Part shown: positions 26,737 to 35,445 of the stretch, in pieces
Layout of the letters: every line of letters starts with the position of its first letter
Position numbering within the stretch: position 1 is the first letter of the stretch
NCBI RefSeq assembly: GCF_000346485.2
Contig: NZ_KQ976355.1
Location: forward strand, 244,051 to 308,050
DNA from: Scytonema hofmannii PCC 7110
GTDB lineage: Bacteria > Cyanobacteriota > Cyanobacteriia > Cyanobacteriales > Nostocaceae
DNA: 64,000 nucleotides
Reading direction: 5' to 3'
Translations under genes and position numbers: made by a program
Notes under the pieces: generated by a model
Databases searched by the model: none
Told to the model about the DNA's origin: nothing
The model's input: only the letters and a program-made list of their open reading frames with translations

Positions 26737-27456
26737 TTACAACCTGCTAAGCCTTACTAAAAAGTCTGCGACCACTTCGTCAGGTTTCTCATAGCATTGA
26801 CAGGCATCGTAGAACTCAATGCATATAAGACCATAGTCCTTAAAAAGCCGCGCCCGGTCATGATCCCTCATCGCTGTACTTGGGGGATGGTACTGGTCTC
26901 CCATTACTTCGAGAATTCCCCACTTTCCGTCCTTACACACAAGAAAATCAGGCTCTCGTTTCTCGTCTTTTCCGCCGAGAACTGCTGTCGCGTTCGGGAA
27001 AAAAAGTACGGATGCACGCTTTAAAGCATCGTAAATTCTTGTCTCCGTCTTTGAGCGGAACCGAAGTTTATCATATTCAATGGTTCCTACACTCCCAAGA
27101 GAACCATTATTTGCAGCAGTTATTTCTTCTTCCGGCGGAGACTCTATAAAAGGAGCCACGTAGATGGAAGAGAGAATATATCCAGCATCTGGAGGGAACA
27201 CTACTCTAATCGCATCCTCAATTGTTTTCTTTACTTCGGGAGTAAACTTTGAAAGCTGAGGTATAGGGACTCTAAAATCAATGTAGAGCCAGAATGTGTC
27301 CCATTCCACTTGTGTATAGCTGTCACTACAGGAAAAGTGACACTGTGCTTTTGAAAGAAGAAAACTTATATTTTCGTTTCCGTTACCCTCAAGATACATA
27401 CGCAAGGTGTAGAGAAACCCTGCTTCATCAGGATATGAATAACTATACTGAGTCAT
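26737..27456 (-). CDS. PD-(D/E)XK nuclease-like protein (DUF559-related)
   Basis: 239 aa from ATG 27456 (27486 adds ten residues). The N-terminal half is a separate domain of unknown role (YPDEAGFLYTLRMYLEG). The C-terminal half has the restriction-like arrangement RSKTETRIYDALKR (Glu), REPDFLV (Asp), WGILEVMGD (Glu with a neighbouring hydrophobic strand) and a final DYGLICIEF strand, as in DUF559/Vsr-like nucleases. The usual lysine after the Glu is replaced (EVM), so activity is uncertain. Possibly a defence or DNA-repair gene. Confidence 0.6.
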   Translation of the reverse strand: MTQYSYSYPDEAGFLYTLRMYLEGNGNENISFLLSKAQCHFSCSDSYTQVEWDTFWLYIDFRVPIPQLSKFTPEVKKTIEDAIRVVFPPDAGYILSSIYVAPFIESPPEEEITAANNGSLGSVGTIEYDKLRFRSKTETRIYDALKRASVLFFPNATAVLGGKDEKREPDFLVCKDGKWGILEVMGDQYHPPSTAMRDHDRARLFKDYGLICIEFYDACQCYEKPDEVVADFLVRLSRL

Positions 27457-27767
27457 GAAAATTGCACGTACAAGATAAATAATCACCTATCGTATTGCAT
27501 CTCTTACAAGAATGGGGAAAATCTATTCCGAAAAGAGAATGATGCTCACAGTCACATCATGCACATACCTCGAAGAGTACGGGGTATTAGTAGCATCGAC
27601 TTGTACCCCAATAAGCATTGTTAGTTGTAGTATAAAGTTACAAAACTACATTAATTAATGTTTTGTTATGGGGTAGGTGGGCGATCGCTGTTCCTGTTCA
27701 TTTTGAATTTTGTAAAAGATTTTTATAATAGGCATTGATCCAAAATGCTAATTAACGGTACTTTTCC

Positions 27768-28916
27768 TCAACGGTTAATTCGTATATTCAATCCGTCTTC
27801 ATCTTGCCAGAAACAGTAACTAGGTACTACAGCTAGTGCGGAGCTTTTTTGTGGCGCGAATGGATCTTGTATATTACTTAATTGTTGTACCTGTTGCTTA
27901 GTTGTTCGATTAAAAAGGTTTTTCTCAAACCAATTCATCTCCTCCAAACATCGTTCTGCATGACTCCGAAGTTCAGTAATTGATGGAAAGCCTGAAATAA
28001 CAGTCTGAAACTCTTCGTTACGAATCTCTATATCTTCCATGCGCCGATTGACATCATTAGGGTTTTCCTGTAGCGCATAATACAAATATGCTTCATGAAG
28101 ACGGGATTGAGATCCCATAAGCCCAACAAGCAGTTGCATATCATGAATTACTGTAGGTCCCTCTTCACGCAATAGGGTAGCAATTTGTTCAGCACCATGC
28201 TTTCCACGATTTTGACGAGATGCTTTCGCTTGCTCAGCAAAACGATCAATTAGGATTCTGTTTCGTTCCAAAACAGATCCAACTTCCTGTTCAACAATTG
28301 CCAGTCTTTGCATCATTAATGATGTAAAGATACCTGTGTGAGAGTACTCGGTAAGTAAGTCCTCAAGAGTTTTTGTGGCTTGCAATACTCTTCCAATTAC
28401 TTCAGCTTCTTGACGTACTTCAAGGCGCTCAATCTTCCGCATCATCTCATCCAGCTTTTTGTTAATGCGCTGTAGCTGTATGGTTCCAGCTATTCCATTC
28501 AGGATTGACCATGCTACAAACGGCGCTACAATAGGTGCCATTGAGGAAGCTGCAAATCTCAGTTGTCCCACAATTTTGTGACTTGAAGCAGACACAACAG
28601 TACCTAAGGATGCTCCCCCTGATTGCATCAAAGTATAGGTTCCACTCTTTAAACCTTCAACTAAGGCTGGCGTACCTACTACCTGAAATAAACAACCATT
28701 TTGCAAATACGCAGGAATTAATGGTATCGCTTTGCTAAGGTGATCGATCACCTTAGCGTTCAAGTTCCCACGCGGTGCTTCTTGAGGGCGTTGTCTCCAT
28801 CGGTCAGTAATATTCTTGCTCCATTCACGGCTATACCCAATTAACATAGCCTGCGGTTTGTTATCCTTTCCCACAAGCTCAATATATCTTGCTCCCTCGT
28901 TCTGTTGCTTTTCCAT
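27768..28916 (-). CDS. Hypothetical protein with glycine-rich hydrophobic hairpin and coiled coil
   Basis: 382 aa. Residues ~70-150 are hydrophobic and glycine/serine-rich (FQVVGTPALVEGLKSGTYTL, then SMAPIVAPFVAWSILNGIAG), suggesting a membrane-inserting hairpin. They are followed by a long coiled coil (LQRINKKLDEMMRKIERLEVRQEAEV). The C-terminus is helical. This 'hydrophobic hairpin plus coiled coil' plan is seen in some effector or toxin-like proteins, but no family was recognised. It stands alone between two gene-free stretches. Confidence 0.6.
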   Translation of the reverse strand: MEKQQNEGARYIELVGKDNKPQAMLIGYSREWSKNITDRWRQRPQEAPRGNLNAKVIDHLSKAIPLIPAYLQNGCLFQVVGTPALVEGLKSGTYTLMQSGGASLGTVVSASSHKIVGQLRFAASSMAPIVAPFVAWSILNGIAGTIQLQRINKKLDEMMRKIERLEVRQEAEVIGRVLQATKTLEDLLTEYSHTGIFTSLMMQRLAIVEQEVGSVLERNRILIDRFAEQAKASRQNRGKHGAEQIATLLREEGPTVIHDMQLLVGLMGSQSRLHEAYLYYALQENPNDVNRRMEDIEIRNEEFQTVISGFPSITELRSHAERCLEEMNWFEKNLFNRTTKQQVQQLSNIQDPFAPQKSSALAVVPSYCFWQDEDGLNIRINR

Positions 28917-29539
28917 AGCTGCCGATGATCACCCAACTTTCACTCCTCTAGCTTCTTGGAGCGAAGTATTTTTTACATCAGTAAAAGCTTTGAACTTTAC
29001 GTAATGATATTGTGAGGAAAGCGAGTAATTCGATACTGTGTAAAAAGTTTAACGTTTCCATAACAAGTTTGACAGGGCTGGTTGACTCAACATAACAAAC
29101 GTGATATTGTTCATGGCAAAAAAACGTGTGGACAAAGTGCAACCAAAGCAAAAAAACCTCAGTGGCGAGTGCTGGGGGCTTTTGCGTTGCCATTCTTGTT
29201 TGATAGCAAATGGTTTTATCGGAATCCTATTGCCTGCATATGTAGAATGATGTATATATTTTTTCTACAACTCCGCAAAGTCCAAGTACATCAACACTTG
29301 TCTTGAAAAATGCACTTATCTGGTCGGCAGCACATTCCAAACAATGCTTTATCGCGTGGCTTGACAAAGCCCTCTGTAAATAAGAGATTAATTTGGAATG
29401 AAGAAGCTATATAGTCCCTAAATCAGCTAACAAAGTTTGGAAACTATTTGTCCCACCTTCAATCCAATTTTAGATTCGCCTCTTAAATATTAATTCAAGT
29501 TTTAATTCTAATTTTCTTAAATTAAAAAATAACGAAGGA
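28917..29539. other. Gene-free stretch upstream of accessory gene
   Basis: About 620 bp with only short, unsupported frames on both strands. A 9 bp inverted pair CATTCCAAA/TTTGGAATG lies near 29332 and 29392. No gene is claimed. Confidence 0.45.
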
Positions 29540-31543
29540 CTAATCCATTTCTAGACCATCTTTTGAGCGTTGCCTCTGCTTCGAGGACAATATCCTTTGC
29601 ACTTGGCGGAAGTTTTCCAAATCTTTTTCTTTGAGATTACACCCCACGGCCAGTTTGTTTCCATTGAGGGGAACAAGAGCAATTTCCTCTCCCGATTTGC
29701 GGCTTACTTTAATAGTGTCTCCTTCCAACTGTAGGTCATATTGCCTGCCTCTAACCACTGACCCCTGACGCTGTTGCAAAAAGAAGAATCTAACTGTTGG
29801 TGCGATCGCCCTTGCGTAATCCTGCTGTTCTTTGCTAACAGTGTGGGCTTGTACCGTGAGGCGAGTCTCGTCGGAAGAAGCCCCACTGTCACTGGTGGGT
29901 TTGGCGGTTGCAGCAGTTTCAGTTGGTGGTGGCGGTGGTACATCGGGTGTTGGTGTCGTTGCGGAAGTAGGTTTTTCTAACCCCATCTCTTCTCTCGCCT
30001 CTTGAGGTTCTGCTGCTTCTATTGGTGGTACTGTTGGGGAAACTAGCTGTTTGGATTTTGGACGTTCTGGCTTGAGTGCTTTTAGTTTGCGTTTGGCTCT
30101 TGGTGTTGGGGAAGCTGTGTCCTTGGGTTCAGTTAGTTCCCCGTCTGGAGTAAGCTTGCTGTATAGAGTTGGCTCTTGGGGTTGTGTTAGCTCTACTGGT
30201 TGGGTTGGTTGTTGCGATCGCTTGGGTGCTGGATGGGCAGTTTCTGCTAACTCCACTCTTTGTCCTGACGACTGTGACCGTGTTAGCTCCACAGACTGTG
30301 CTCGATCAACGGATCGCGATCGCTCGTTCGGTTTTTCTAACTCTACCAATTGAGTTGATTGTAGCGATGGCGCTCTTTCTGTCCCAACAGATGCAGTTAG
30401 TTCTACCGATTGAATTGGCTGCTGGTATTCTACAAGTTCTTCCCCTACCAATAGCTCCTGTAATTGTGCTGGTTCTGGTGGTTGTTCTGCTGTTGGTTCT
30501 ATCTCAAGTTGAGGCGAGCGTTTTCTTTGTCCTGGTTTGTCCATAACTGTTGTGACTATCGCTATTGGTGTTAGAGTTGGTGTGGATGATGGTGTATCTG
30601 TTGGTGTTTCGACTGTTGAGTAAAGTTGGTTGTTACCGTCACTTGAGCTACTGGCTGTAGGGTCTTTTTTGTTCCACACCAGCCAATTTTGCAAGTACTC
30701 TATCCGCGCATCATCAATTGTTCTCCCCCGTCTAAAGCTCTCCAACAAGCTCTGGATGGGCAGTTTTTCTTGTTCGTGGTCATAGGATACCCCCAAGTGC
30801 TTTTGCAATCCGTTGAATGTAAAAACTTGACCTAAGTCGTTCCCTGCAAAGTGTTCCTCCCCAATCCCGTAGCTGATGCCTTTGACTTTGCCTGAGTTTG
30901 TGTATTTGACATCCGCTTTTATCCCATCTTTCAGTAGGCGAGCTACGAACACTATCATCGCTGGTTTATCATATGCAGCTGTTTTGACCGCTGTTTGTAG
31001 TTTTGTGATAGCGTTGGGAGTTCCAGTTTCAAGTTCAAATTGGATTTGCTTGGGGTAAGCTTTTTTGTGCTTGACTTCCCAACTGGAAGGTTGAGAAATG
31101 AGGTGGTAGTCCTTTTCAATCTGGCGTAAGACTAATTCTGTGCGGTAGTAGTCCTTGTAAGCATCATTGCACTCTCCATCGATGTTGACCCTGTTAATTA
31201 TCATGTGGGCGTGTGGTCTTGTTTTTCCTTGGTACTCAGCATCGTAGTGGAGTGCCAAAAGATATTGATTTTTGTTAAGTTTCAATCCGTCTAACAAATC
31301 TTGTGCTATGCAGTAATACTCCAAATCGCTAAGGAGTCTATCTTCTGGGGCTGGACTGAAAGACAAGTGCAGGACTGGTTGACTCACCCTGTCGTTAAGG
31401 GAAGAAAACTTTCTAAACTCCCAAGCAAGTTCTCCTGGTGTCGTCCCTGCCATATTCCCCCCAATAACTTTCGCACCGGGTTTTCCCATAACATAAGCAC
31501 AAAGCCCGTAGAATCCATTTCCTTTGGTGATATTGCCAATCAC
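29540..31543 (-). CDS. Relaxase / mobilisation nuclease
   Basis: 667 aa. Nicks oriT and pilots the strand during transfer. Relaxase domain in the first ~270 residues: N-terminal MIGNITKGNGFYGLCAYVM, a LHLSFSP strand, and the metal-binding signature RPHAHMIINRVN (H111, H113, N117), typical of the MobA/VirD2-like (MOB-P/Q) superfamily. Residues ~330-560 are low complexity with repeated VELT tracts, and a short basic C-terminal domain follows. The GTG start overlaps the MobC stop (GTGA), so the two are coupled. No VirB/TraG-type transfer genes are in the window, so mobilisable rather than self-conjugative is the safe reading. Confidence 0.9.
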   Translation of the reverse strand: MIGNITKGNGFYGLCAYVMGKPGAKVIGGNMAGTTPGELAWEFRKFSSLNDRVSQPVLHLSFSPAPEDRLLSDLEYYCIAQDLLDGLKLNKNQYLLALHYDAEYQGKTRPHAHMIINRVNIDGECNDAYKDYYRTELVLRQIEKDYHLISQPSSWEVKHKKAYPKQIQFELETGTPNAITKLQTAVKTAAYDKPAMIVFVARLLKDGIKADVKYTNSGKVKGISYGIGEEHFAGNDLGQVFTFNGLQKHLGVSYDHEQEKLPIQSLLESFRRGRTIDDARIEYLQNWLVWNKKDPTASSSSDGNNQLYSTVETPTDTPSSTPTLTPIAIVTTVMDKPGQRKRSPQLEIEPTAEQPPEPAQLQELLVGEELVEYQQPIQSVELTASVGTERAPSLQSTQLVELEKPNERSRSVDRAQSVELTRSQSSGQRVELAETAHPAPKRSQQPTQPVELTQPQEPTLYSKLTPDGELTEPKDTASPTPRAKRKLKALKPERPKSKQLVSPTVPPIEAAEPQEAREEMGLEKPTSATTPTPDVPPPPPTETAATAKPTSDSGASSDETRLTVQAHTVSKEQQDYARAIAPTVRFFFLQQRQGSVVRGRQYDLQLEGDTIKVSRKSGEEIALVPLNGNKLAVGCNLKEKDLENFRQVQRILSSKQRQRSKDGLEMD

Positions 31544-31929
31544 GCTTCTCCTTCTCCATCCTCTATTATGGTTTCGGTTGCCTGTCCTAACAACAGAAGT
31601 CTTACTTCAGCTAGCAGTGGCATGGCTTTCTCAATCTCAACACGCGGGTCAGGTGCGATCGCTTGTCCCGTTGAAACTGCAAGCTTTACTGCTTGTGAAA
31701 TCAAATTGAGGTCATCACTAATGCGTGCTAGTAGCCAATACGTTTGTCGGTTGATTGTTGGGACAGGAGAAGCGATGTGGCGGCGAAAAATGCAGTATCT
31801 TGCAAATTTTGAGAGGTTTTTGCCCATACCCGCAGTTTCTGCAAGAGCTGAAAGATCTTCTTTTTCTTCTTCAGTAAGTTTGAGCCGAAAAATTATGTTG
31901 CGCTTTGATTGGTTGGTTTTGGCACTCAT
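31540..31929 (-). CDS. mobC: MobC-like relaxosome accessory protein
   Basis: About 129 aa from ATG 31929; the frame is open 50 codons further upstream, but that leader looks non-coding. RHH-type N-terminus (RNIIFRLKLTEEEKEDLSALAETAG) followed by the MobC helix pair (WLLARISDDLNLISQAVKLA ... LLAEVRLLLLGQ). MobC proteins bind oriT and help the relaxase nick. Immediately upstream of, and overlapping, the relaxase. Confidence 0.8.
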   Translation of the reverse strand: MSAKTNQSKRNIIFRLKLTEEEKEDLSALAETAGMGKNLSKFARYCIFRRHIASPVPTINRQTYWLLARISDDLNLISQAVKLAVSTGQAIAPDPRVEIEKAMPLLAEVRLLLLGQATETIIEDGEGEA

Positions 31930-32948
31930 AACTTGAAGCGAGTAAAAAGAGGAAGGAGTATTTTTTGTTGTAGCAAAAGGATATCTGTACTGACTTCGGT
32001 AAGACTGCGGAACTACTACAATATTGCTCGCTAGTGTTCCAACAGTGGGGATAGTGCTGACATAGTACTGACTAGTCAAAACGCATTCCGATAGCTCAAG
32101 CTGTCTATGGACGCTGATTTCAGTTTATAAAAGTAGTTTCATGCGGTTGAATTGTCGATCAACAGTGGAACTACCTAGTTATTGGAAGCGGGTGAAGGGA
32201 ACATCATACACGGGGACAGTCCAAGGAGCGCGATCGCCTCTTTAAAGCTGTGCTGCTAGCTGTTGCTGTTGAGTTAGTTTGTCAGCGCGGGATTCTTTGC
32301 AACAGCGCGATCGCCTGTTTACACTCAGAGGCTGTCCTTCTTTAAGAGGATTGGGGCTGACGGAGCGAGGTGCGATCGCTATTGACGCAAATGTACCACT
32401 GCCCTCGCCATTCAACAATTCATTCACTATCTGATGGACAACACCTGCCCCTAAAAAATAGCGGTTTCCCAATCGAGAAATGGAATTTTTAAACGCGATC
32501 GCTCTCGTGAAAATAGTGAAAAAATGGCATTTTTGAGGGTGAGTGTTGGGGATAGCGAGAACCATCTGGATATTGCTCGCTAGGTGAAATACGACCATAG
32601 GGTAAGCTAAACCGATACGCTGTGTCTCGTATAGCCAGAAAGACTTCTTATGTAAAGGTTTGGTGGCATTTTAAGGGATTTTTTGAAGTGAGCGCAAGAC
32701 TGTTGCCGAGTGTAGCCCACTAGTAGCTTTAGAGTAGCCAGAGGTTACTTGCTTTTTGAAAAAATGTCAATTTTCACTCCCAATTTTCGACTCGAGAGGT
32801 AGCTCACTGTTGCCATTAAGTATCTAAGTGGTAGCATAGAGTAGCCTTAAAAAAGCCGAGAGTTGCCTAAGTACAGATTTGTCAATAAAGTTTTATAAGC
32901 GTACTGATATACACCTAAATATCGATAGAGATGTGAGATTTTTCAAAG
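31930..32948. promoter_or_regulatory. Intergenic upstream of mobC; candidate oriT
   Basis: About 1 kb without a supported gene. Contains several HIP1 palindromes (32231-32515) and, at 32700-32880, direct repeats. Upstream of mobC is the usual place for oriT, but no nic-site consensus could be recognised, so this is a positional inference. Confidence 0.4.
32723..32846. repeat. Direct repeat pair GTAGC-N-TAGAGTAGCC
   Basis: GTAGCTTTAGAGTAGCC at 32723-32739 and GTAGCATAGAGTAGCC at 32831-32846, each followed by a GAG(G)TT tract. About 108 bp apart and upstream of the 32949 gene. Could be operator or relaxosome binding sites. Confidence 0.5.
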
Positions 32949-33530
32949 ATGGCGAATACTGAAGACAAAAGGGAAAGAACAAAGCTGGTGTTGTGGAGGG
33001 AAAAAGGAACACCGCAAGGAGATTTGATTGAGTATTTGGATTTCAGTGACAAAGGAGGAAAACCACGAGCTGAGGTGGCAATGGAAACTCTTGTGATTCA
33101 CTGGATGCCCTTGGTATTGAAACAGCGGGGATTCAGGGGAGAGGAATTGAAAACAGAAGCTAGAAAAGCGATCGCTCAGTTAGTGCAGCAGATAGAGATC
33201 ATCCGCGTGGAGTGCGGCTTGTCATTGCATGAAATGCCCTTTGGTGAATTTTTGCGTTTCGCAATCGGTCTGAGTTTTGGTGTAGTACAGTCTCCCACAA
33301 TTGGATATGCAGCAGTCCCCGCTCCAACTGCTGCTCCTGTAGGGTTAGAAACGCCTCTTGTGGGAGACGGTCACGATAGCGATCGCTCAATTGAGCCTCA
33401 AGCCACTGGAGTGGGGAATGCCTTAGTAGATGGGGATGATGAAGAAGATGACTCTGAAGAAATAGATATTTTTTACAAGCCACCGGGGATGAGGACGGAT
33501 GCGGGGATTAGGTTTACCGACGGCTCGTGA
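32949..33530 (+). CDS. Plasmid hypothetical protein, 193 aa
   Basis: The N-terminal ~100 residues are helical and basic (ETLVIHWMPLVLKQRGF ... ARKAIAQLVQQIEIIRVECGL). The C-terminal half is disordered and acidic (DGDDEEDDSEEIDIF). Related in its core to the protein at 10230-10679. Probably a DNA-associated accessory protein with an acidic tail; divergent from the mobilisation operon. No family name recognised. Confidence 0.65.
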   Translation: MANTEDKRERTKLVLWREKGTPQGDLIEYLDFSDKGGKPRAEVAMETLVIHWMPLVLKQRGFRGEELKTEARKAIAQLVQQIEIIRVECGLSLHEMPFGEFLRFAIGLSFGVVQSPTIGYAAVPAPTAAPVGLETPLVGDGHDSDRSIEPQATGVGNALVDGDDEEDDSEEIDIFYKPPGMRTDAGIRFTDGS

Positions 33531-33689
33531 TAGCGATACTGTTCGTGTTTGAGCAGAGAGGAAATCCGGGAAGGTGACTTCACGCTCTTTCTGTAGGAAC
33601 ACAAAACCTGTTTGCTCCAAACGTACTCGACAGTCTTTGTTGCGCTGTGGAAAAAAATAATTGACTCACCCCGTAGTGCAAAAAGACTT

Positions 33690-33714
33690 CTACCCCAACA
33701 ACTTGTTGGGGTAG
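33690..33714. terminator. Perfect 12 bp inverted repeat
   Basis: CTACCCCAACAA - C - TTGTTGGGGTAG. Just beyond the stop of the small membrane protein at 33723-33878; on the minus strand it is followed by AGAAGTCTTTTT, so it may terminate that gene. Confidence 0.55.
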
Positions 33715-33722
33715 AGAATGGG

Positions 33723-33878
33723 TTATTGGCAAACTTTGTCAGTCTTGCACAACAAAGTTTGTTCGTATTGCGCCAGCGCTTTGGTATTTACCGGAAGTCC
33801 GATGGTGAAAATGCCAATACCAACGCCAGCGAAGAGGATGCTGTAGATGCCTAAGATGAGTTTGTTTTGAGCGGACAT
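33723..33878 (-). CDS. Small single-pass membrane protein
   Basis: About 51 aa from ATG 33878 (a GTG at 33908 is possible). MSAQNKLILGIYSILFAGVG opens a hydrophobic helix that ends in GIFTIGLPV, followed by a short tail with two cysteines (LLCKTDKVC). Signal-anchor topology. It has a plausible terminator hairpin directly downstream, which supports it over the overlapping plus-strand frame. Confidence 0.45.
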   Translation of the reverse strand: MSAQNKLILGIYSILFAGVGIGIFTIGLPVNTKALAQYEQTLLCKTDKVCQ

Positions 33879-34089
33879 AGTTGTTTTCCAGTTTGCGAGT
33901 GTTGTCACTCAGTTCGGGCGTTAGCCCTCTGACGACTCTCACCACTCATGGCGATAACTTGGGGAAAAAATCCAAAAAACAATTCAGCAATCTCTCTTCG
34001 AGGCTGCTGAACTGTTTCTTTTAGAGTGGAGACTAGCGAAGGCATGTTATTCCTGGAGCGCTGTTGCTCCCGATCTCATCACTTGATAA

Positions 34090-34926
34090 TCAATTTGCCG
34101 AAAGGTTTGCTGCGGTGTCCGCCGAAGCTGAGGAGGATGCCACCGAAGACATATCCCCTGCGCTGCTGTACGTGTAATCTTTCTCTTTCAGCAGTTGGTA
34201 GAGTACTTGGCGGCTTCCTATATAGATGACGTAGTCCGGACTCTCTTTTGGCATTTGGATACTATAGGCGATCGCTTTTTCGGGGTCAAATATGCGGTGT
34301 TCTCTGAACTTGACCCCTTTGTACTCCACACCAACAATTTCCACATTTGGGTCTGGTTGGATTGGTGCAGGCTCTTTCCACTCAATTGCCATCACACTGG
34401 ATGTTTCGGCATTCTCAAAAGCAAGCGTTTTGTACCTTCCGTAAACGCCTGCTATTTCATAGGAATAGCCAGCTTGTTTGAGTGCAGCAAATAGTACGTT
34501 ACGGTCGCCCGTGTAAACCACCATATCAAGATCCCATGAAGGGATTGCGAGTGCTTGAGCAATTGCTGCTAGTGGAGAAGTTGTATGGTAGTCGCTACCG
34601 CACTCACTTGGTACTTTTGTGACTCCATTGATGAGTGGTATCTGTGCTACTGGTCTGTTAATAACTAAGTTTGCAGAAGCTTGCCCTTTTTTGATATGGA
34701 GGAACACCTGAGTAGCGCTGTATGTATCAGTAATTTCGTAAGAGTAACCGTTTTGGGACAGTGTCTCAAACAGGAGTTGAGGGTCGCCCATGTATACGAC
34801 TTTATCGGTTCGAGACAGCATGAAGATGCTATGAGTAATCGCCTTATTTGGCTCATTAGTACGGTACTCGCTATAAGTGCGTCCAAGTTTTGTGACAGAG
34901 ACTTTCTCAAAATTTTTGCTAAACAT
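34090..34926 (-). CDS. Triplicate-repeat hypothetical protein
   Basis: About 278 aa (ATG 34926; TTG 34959 possible). Three copies of a ~35-residue unit: DKVVYMGDPQLLFETLSQNGYSYE, DMVVYTGDRNVLFAALKQAGYSYE and DYVIYIGSRQVLYQLLKEKDYTYS (each split here by natural variation). Between them lie KAITHSIFML and KAIAYSIQMP strands, so the full unit probably alternates strand and helix. Ser/Ala-rich tail. Function unknown; no cysteine or catalytic signature. Confidence 0.65.
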   Translation of the reverse strand: MFSKNFEKVSVTKLGRTYSEYRTNEPNKAITHSIFMLSRTDKVVYMGDPQLLFETLSQNGYSYEITDTYSATQVFLHIKKGQASANLVINRPVAQIPLINGVTKVPSECGSDYHTTSPLAAIAQALAIPSWDLDMVVYTGDRNVLFAALKQAGYSYEIAGVYGRYKTLAFENAETSSVMAIEWKEPAPIQPDPNVEIVGVEYKGVKFREHRIFDPEKAIAYSIQMPKESPDYVIYIGSRQVLYQLLKEKDYTYSSAGDMSSVASSSASADTAANLSAN

Positions 34927-34959
34927 ATATATTTTTTTTCCAACTGGTAAAAGTTTCAA

Positions 34960-35445
34960 TAGATCTTTGCGTAGCAGTTTCTATACGAACTATAAGGTTT
35001 GAGAATAGGTGTACGTGAAGCGATCGCTCGTTGGACTATTACTACTTAATTGCAATATCTGTTGCTGGTATGGTTGGTGGGAATGACTGTCAAGCAATTG
35101 CTGTAATATTGAGCGTACCGGATGATTTTGTAAAAATCAATTGAGCGTAAGAGAAAATCAACACAATTTTTTGGTGTGACAAGTGCTCTTACGCTTACTG
35201 AAACGATGTTCTAGCCATTGAAACAGAAGAATGTCGCGTTGAGTCCTATGCTTGAAAAAATCAGAAAAAATACTGAGTCAGAATAAGAAGTTTGTTCGAT
35301 GATGTTACTGGGCTGTGGAGTGCATACTAATTGGTAATGAGTTTTTGATTTATTGGTTCCCTGGTTGAAAAGCACTGCGATTTGTTAGGGGTAGCCGGAG
35401 CGATGGTCATGGGAATTGTTATATTAGTTCATCTTAATAGGAAAA
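34960..35445. promoter_or_regulatory. Leader of the actin-like gene
   Basis: About 485 bp without a gene. Includes an inverted repeat AGCGTAAGAG (35144-35153) and CTCTTACGCT (35186-35195), with an inner ACACAA/TTGGTGT pair, and the A-rich GAAAAAATACTGAG tract (35264-35277) that is also found at 10121. A cis-acting partition or operator site is possible. Confidence 0.4.

Noticed and set aside
29082..29306. 74-codon plus-strand frame upstream of the relaxase
   Set aside because: Unsupported, with a similar frame on the other strand; no motif or ribosome site.
32242..32598. 118-codon minus-strand frame
   Set aside because: Runs through several HIP1 palindromes and has no domain or start signal; judged chance.
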